A stretch of DNA of 6,251 nt from Geobacter sp. UBA6802 (lineage in GTDB: Bacteria > Desulfobacterota > Desulfuromonadia > Geobacterales > Pseudopelobacteraceae). Below are positions 4,016 to 6,251 of this stretch, in pieces. The stretch's first letter is position 1; each line of letters starts with the position of its first letter. The stretch is from the NCBI GenBank assembly GCA_002452325.1, contig DKFG01000287.1, forward strand, positions 5,009-11,259, read 5' to 3'. Below the pieces are notes generated by a model. The model was given only the letters and a program-made list of their open reading frames with translations, was not told the DNA's origin and did not search any database. A program made the position numbers and the translations under genes.

Positions 4016-5809
4016 ATGACTCCCCATCTCTGTAACCAGGTTGCACAATGGAACAGCTGTCTGACCCCCACCATGGAGGTTTTGCGACAGCTTTCAGGCT
4101 GCACGGAAGATCAGTTTCTGGAGCTTGGTGGAAAACTGCAGGACTTTGCCTTCAGATCATCAGGAATATCTTCTGTTTCCAACAACCTGGTAGAACTGGT
4201 TGCAGGTGCTGAAAGCAATCAACTGACAGAACGGTTACGCAACCTGTTTGCCCAGATGAACAGCTACCTGGATCAGGTCAACACCCAGGGAAACCAAAGT
4301 TGCAACACCCTGGAACAGATCATGGTTCAGCTTGAAAACGTCGTGCGCCCCCTGGAAGGATTTCAGAAGATGGACAAGGCGCTGCGGATGCTCTCCATAT
4401 CCACTAAAATTGAATCCGCCAGGCTGGGTGAACTGGGAGCCGGCTTCACCACCCTGGCCATGGATGTTGAAAAACTGTCCCAGACCGTCAGCGAAAAATC
4501 AGCCGGCATCATGGCCCAACGCCAGTCTCTTGCTCAACTGATCAACGGCAACCTCCAGATGGTACGCAGCACTGAAGAGCACCAGTATGCTGATGCACAA
4601 AAGATCCTTGCTGCGGTTGGCAACAACCTCGAAACCCTGGCTAACCTGAATGCCACCTGCTCTGCCACCGGCAACCAAGTTGCGGTTATTTCCGAACAGA
4701 TTTCATCGGATATCGGCGCCGTGGTTGCCTCCATGCAGTTCCACGACATCACCCGCCAGCAGATTGAACATGTGATTGAAGCGCTTGAAAAGCTGCAACA
4801 ACACACCTGTGACAAAGCCACCCCGAACGAAGATGCCTGCCCTGCACTGGTGGCTGAAATCGGTGATATCTGCGAACTTCAGACCGCTCAGACCAGGCAT
4901 GCGACAGACCAACTGACAAAGGCCACCAACACTATTCTGGACAGCCTGCGTGACATTGGCGCCAAACAGACCCAGATAAGCCTGGAACTGCAACAGGCAC
5001 TGATGGGCAGTTCCGACTCAGCCGAGACATCGTTGCTGGATACCATGGAAAAAGAGATGCACCGGGTCACATTGATTCTGCAAAACTGTGATCAGGCAGA
5101 TCAGGAGCTGGCTGCTGCCATGCATAAGGTGACCAGCACCATGGCTGAAATTGGGGGATTTGTCAGTGACATTGAAGCAGTTGGCTCAGAAATAGACCTG
5201 ATCGCCCTGAATGCCCAGATCAAGGCTGCCCACACCGGCCCTCAAGGAGCAGCGCTGGGGGTACTGGCTGAAGCGATCAAACGCCTCTCCCTTGATGCGG
5301 TTATTCAGACTGAAGCGGTCTCCAACACCCTGCAGGCCATCAATGCAATTACCGCCAGTATTGCCGATCAGAGCTTTCTTGAAGTTGAGGATGGTTCACA
5401 ACCAGTCAGCGAAATGGAGCAGGAGGCCCGTCAGATCATCACATCACTTTCCGGCATCAACTATTCCCTGCAGCAACAACTTTCAACACTGGCACGTACG
5501 GCTGAGTCACTCTCTGATGAAATAAACCAGACCACCTCAAGCATCCATGTCCATGAAGAGATACAACAACAGACCGAGCAGGTGGTACAGGCCCTTGAAC
5601 AGGTCTACGCCGAAGCTCGATCCCTGGTCCCGGCATCAAGCGAGTTTAGAGACAACCTGCGGCATATGGAGCAGCGCTACACCATGGAAAGTGAACGGAT
5701 GATCCATGAAATGCTGGCAGCGCGGCATGGGGTCAAACTCTCATTACAGAAGCAGCAGGAATCAAGCAACAGCGACTCTGAATATGGCGATAATGTTGAT
5801 TTATTCTAG
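4016..5809 (+). CDS. Soluble chemoreceptor-like protein with two CheZ-like helices
   Basis: A 597-residue, largely alpha-helical cytoplasmic protein with no membrane segment, HAMP or ligand domain. Residues 121-165 align without gaps to the signalling tip of chemoreceptors: IESARLGELGAGF (132-144) keeps the E, R, G and GF positions of the usual EAARAGExGxGF. A second, more worn copy is at 391-435 (IALNAQIKAAHTG, 396-408). About 110 residues after each tip lies a helix like the CheZ active site: FHDITRQQIEHV (242-253) with D244 and Q248, and HEEIQQQTEQVVQALE (513-528) with E514 and Q518. All these landmarks are offset by exactly 270 residues, so the protein is an internal duplication. The C-terminus (about 576-597) is a flexible Ser/Glu/Gln-rich tail ending DNVDLF. 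AAAGGA (4001-4006) precedes the ATG by nine bases. It could be a cytosolic receptor for CheA/CheW, or a phosphatase for CheY-like proteins. The receptor relationship is fairly sure; the phosphatase role is inferred. Confidence 0.85.
   Translation: MTPHLCNQVAQWNSCLTPTMEVLRQLSGCTEDQFLELGGKLQDFAFRSSGISSVSNNLVELVAGAESNQLTERLRNLFAQMNSYLDQVNTQGNQSCNTLEQIMVQLENVVRPLEGFQKMDKALRMLSISTKIESARLGELGAGFTTLAMDVEKLSQTVSEKSAGIMAQRQSLAQLINGNLQMVRSTEEHQYADAQKILAAVGNNLETLANLNATCSATGNQVAVISEQISSDIGAVVASMQFHDITRQQIEHVIEALEKLQQHTCDKATPNEDACPALVAEIGDICELQTAQTRHATDQLTKATNTILDSLRDIGAKQTQISLELQQALMGSSDSAETSLLDTMEKEMHRVTLILQNCDQADQELAAAMHKVTSTMAEIGGFVSDIEAVGSEIDLIALNAQIKAAHTGPQGAALGVLAEAIKRLSLDAVIQTEAVSNTLQAINAITASIADQSFLEVEDGSQPVSEMEQEARQIITSLSGINYSLQQQLSTLARTAESLSDEINQTTSSIHVHEEIQQQTEQVVQALEQVYAEARSLVPASSEFRDNLRHMEQRYTMESERMIHEMLAARHGVKLSLQKQQESSNSDSEYGDNVDLF
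4340..4795 (+). repeat. Protein-level duplication, unit 1 (residues about 109-260)
   Basis: First copy of a unit made of a chemoreceptor-tip-like hairpin and a CheZ-like DxxxQ helix. It keeps more of the standard tip residues (E133, R136, G138, G141, G143-F144) and the exact D244...Q248 spacing. The duplication is visible only in protein; the DNA copies have diverged. Confidence 0.6.
5150..5605 (+). repeat. Protein-level duplication, unit 2 (residues about 379-530)
   Basis: Second copy, in register with unit 1 at +270 residues at both ends. Ungapped comparison gives 9 identities in 33 over the tip (123-155 against 393-425) and 8 in 17 over the CheZ-like helix (242-258 against 512-528). The middle part aligns better with a local shift of about seven residues. 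E133 is replaced by K403, R136 by H406, and D244 by E514. Confidence 0.6.
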
Positions 5810-5820
5810 GGGGCGGTTCT

Positions 5821-6177
5821 ATGTCTGACCTACAGCTTACCCGCAGCACCAGTAATGACGGCACAACAGTAAGTATTGGCGTGACAGGCAGACTGGCCAT
5901 TGACACCGCTCCTGCACTGCTCAGCCTGTTGCTTGAAGAGACAACTCCAACCAGTATCCAGCTGGATGTTTCCGGTGTCGAAGAGATTGACCTTGCCGGT
6001 GTGCAACTGATCTGCTCAGCCTGTCGCACGGCGCTTGATGCACAAAAACGTTTCAACTTTTCGGGCTGTATGGCCCCTGAAGTCAAAAAAGCTATCGAAA
6101 CCGTTGGGCTGCAACGGCAGAGCACCTGCAAGCACAACGCAGACTTACCCTGTATCTGGTGTGGAGGAATAAACTGA
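5821..6177 (+). CDS. STAS-domain protein (anti-sigma-factor-antagonist / MlaB-like)
   Basis: A 118-residue cytoplasmic protein whose residues 4-100 form a STAS domain: a central strand IQLDVSGVEEID (46-57), then LAGVQLI and a helix. STAS proteins bind partner proteins or nucleotides and often act as phospho-switches. Here the segment that normally reads DSSG or DTAG, and carries the phosphorylated Ser or Thr, is D57-L58-A59-G60, so it cannot be switched in the usual way. A tail beyond the domain contains C103, C111 and C114 with H105, which might bind metal or form disulphides. A G-rich ribosome site (AGGGGG, 5809-5814) precedes the ATG by six bases, and the gene begins 11 bases after the receptor-like gene. 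The TGA is one base before the next start. Small STAS genes directly ahead of cheY and cheA are familiar in bacterial chemosensory clusters, so it is probably a cluster accessory subunit; its partner is unknown. Confidence 0.85.
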   Translation: MSDLQLTRSTSNDGTTVSIGVTGRLAIDTAPALLSLLLEETTPTSIQLDVSGVEEIDLAGVQLICSACRTALDAQKRFNFSGCMAPEVKKAIETVGLQRQSTCKHNADLPCIWCGGIN

Positions 6178-6178
6178 C

Positions 6179-6251
6179 ATGGCAAAATTGATTATGACTG
6201 CTGATGATTCAGCAAGTGTACGGCAGATGGTAAGCTTCACCCTCAAGCAGG
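6179..6251 (+). CDS. CheY-like response regulator, first 24 codons; runs off the right edge
   Basis: The fragment begins MAKLIMTADDSASVRQMV, the first strand, acidic pair (D9-D10) and first helix of a receiver domain, in a form typical of the CheY proteins placed ahead of cheA. GGAGG (6163-6167) lies 11 bases before the ATG, and the previous stop ends one base upstream, so it is translated with the STAS gene. The phosphoacceptor Asp, Thr/Ser and Lys lie outside the window. Its length and any further domains cannot be seen. Confidence 0.85.
   Translation, partial: MAKLIMTADDSASVRQMVSFTLKQ

Noticed and set aside
1..6251. CRISPR arrays, insertion sequences, tRNA or rRNA genes, and attachment sites
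   Set aside because: No regularly spaced repeats, transposase-like ORFs, terminal inverted repeats or cloverleaf-like sequences were seen on either strand.

Overview
The window looks like chromosomal DNA from a Geobacter-like member of the Desulfuromonadia (Geobacterales: Geobacter, Trichlorobacter and relatives). The grounds are moderately high GC content (judged by eye, not counted), a dense set of soluble two-component and chemotaxis-type genes, a periplasmic c-type cytochrome among them, and the style of the dCMP deaminase. This placement is an inference from style and family content; no search was run.

Layout. Positions 1-354 hold the N-terminal 118 residues of a dCMP deaminase on the minus strand, running off the left edge. 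Positions 355-570 are a divergent control region. It has a good minus-strand promoter bracketed by two exact copies of GTACACAGGT, a 21-codon ORF of uncertain status, and a weak plus-strand promoter. From 571 to the right edge every gene is on the plus strand: two soluble receiver-histidine kinases joined by an ATGA overlap (571-1830 and 1827-2969); a gap of 124 bases with a convincing sigma70-type promoter; a secreted monohaem cytochrome of the P460/c'-beta type (3094-3564); a single-domain response regulator with a GTG start (3577-3975); a 597-residue soluble chemoreceptor-like protein (4016-5809); a STAS-domain protein (5821-6177); and the first 24 codons of a second CheY-like regulator (6179 onward). 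Spacings within the second block are short (12, 40, 11 and 1 bases), so the genes from 3094 on are probably one operon. The STAS-then-CheY order suggests that a chemosensory cluster with CheA and CheW continues to the right.

How it may work together (inference). The two kinases have N-terminal receiver domains and no membrane segments, so they look like intermediate or cytosolic nodes rather than direct outside sensors. None of the complete regulators has a DNA-binding output, so signalling probably ends in protein-protein control. The cytochrome is the only exported protein and could report on nitric oxide, redox state or a related ligand, although no physical link to the kinases is visible.

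The most interesting gene is the receptor-like protein at 4016-5809. It has no transmembrane or sensor domain. It is built from two diverged copies of one unit at a constant offset of 270 residues. Each copy pairs a degenerate chemoreceptor signalling tip with a helix that resembles the active-site helix of the CheY phosphatase CheZ (D244-I-T-R-Q248 in copy 1, E514-x-x-x-Q518 in copy 2). It ends in a flexible Ser-rich tail and a short acidic/hydrophobic peptide. I propose that it is a receptor/CheZ hybrid that dephosphorylates the neighbouring receiver proteins.
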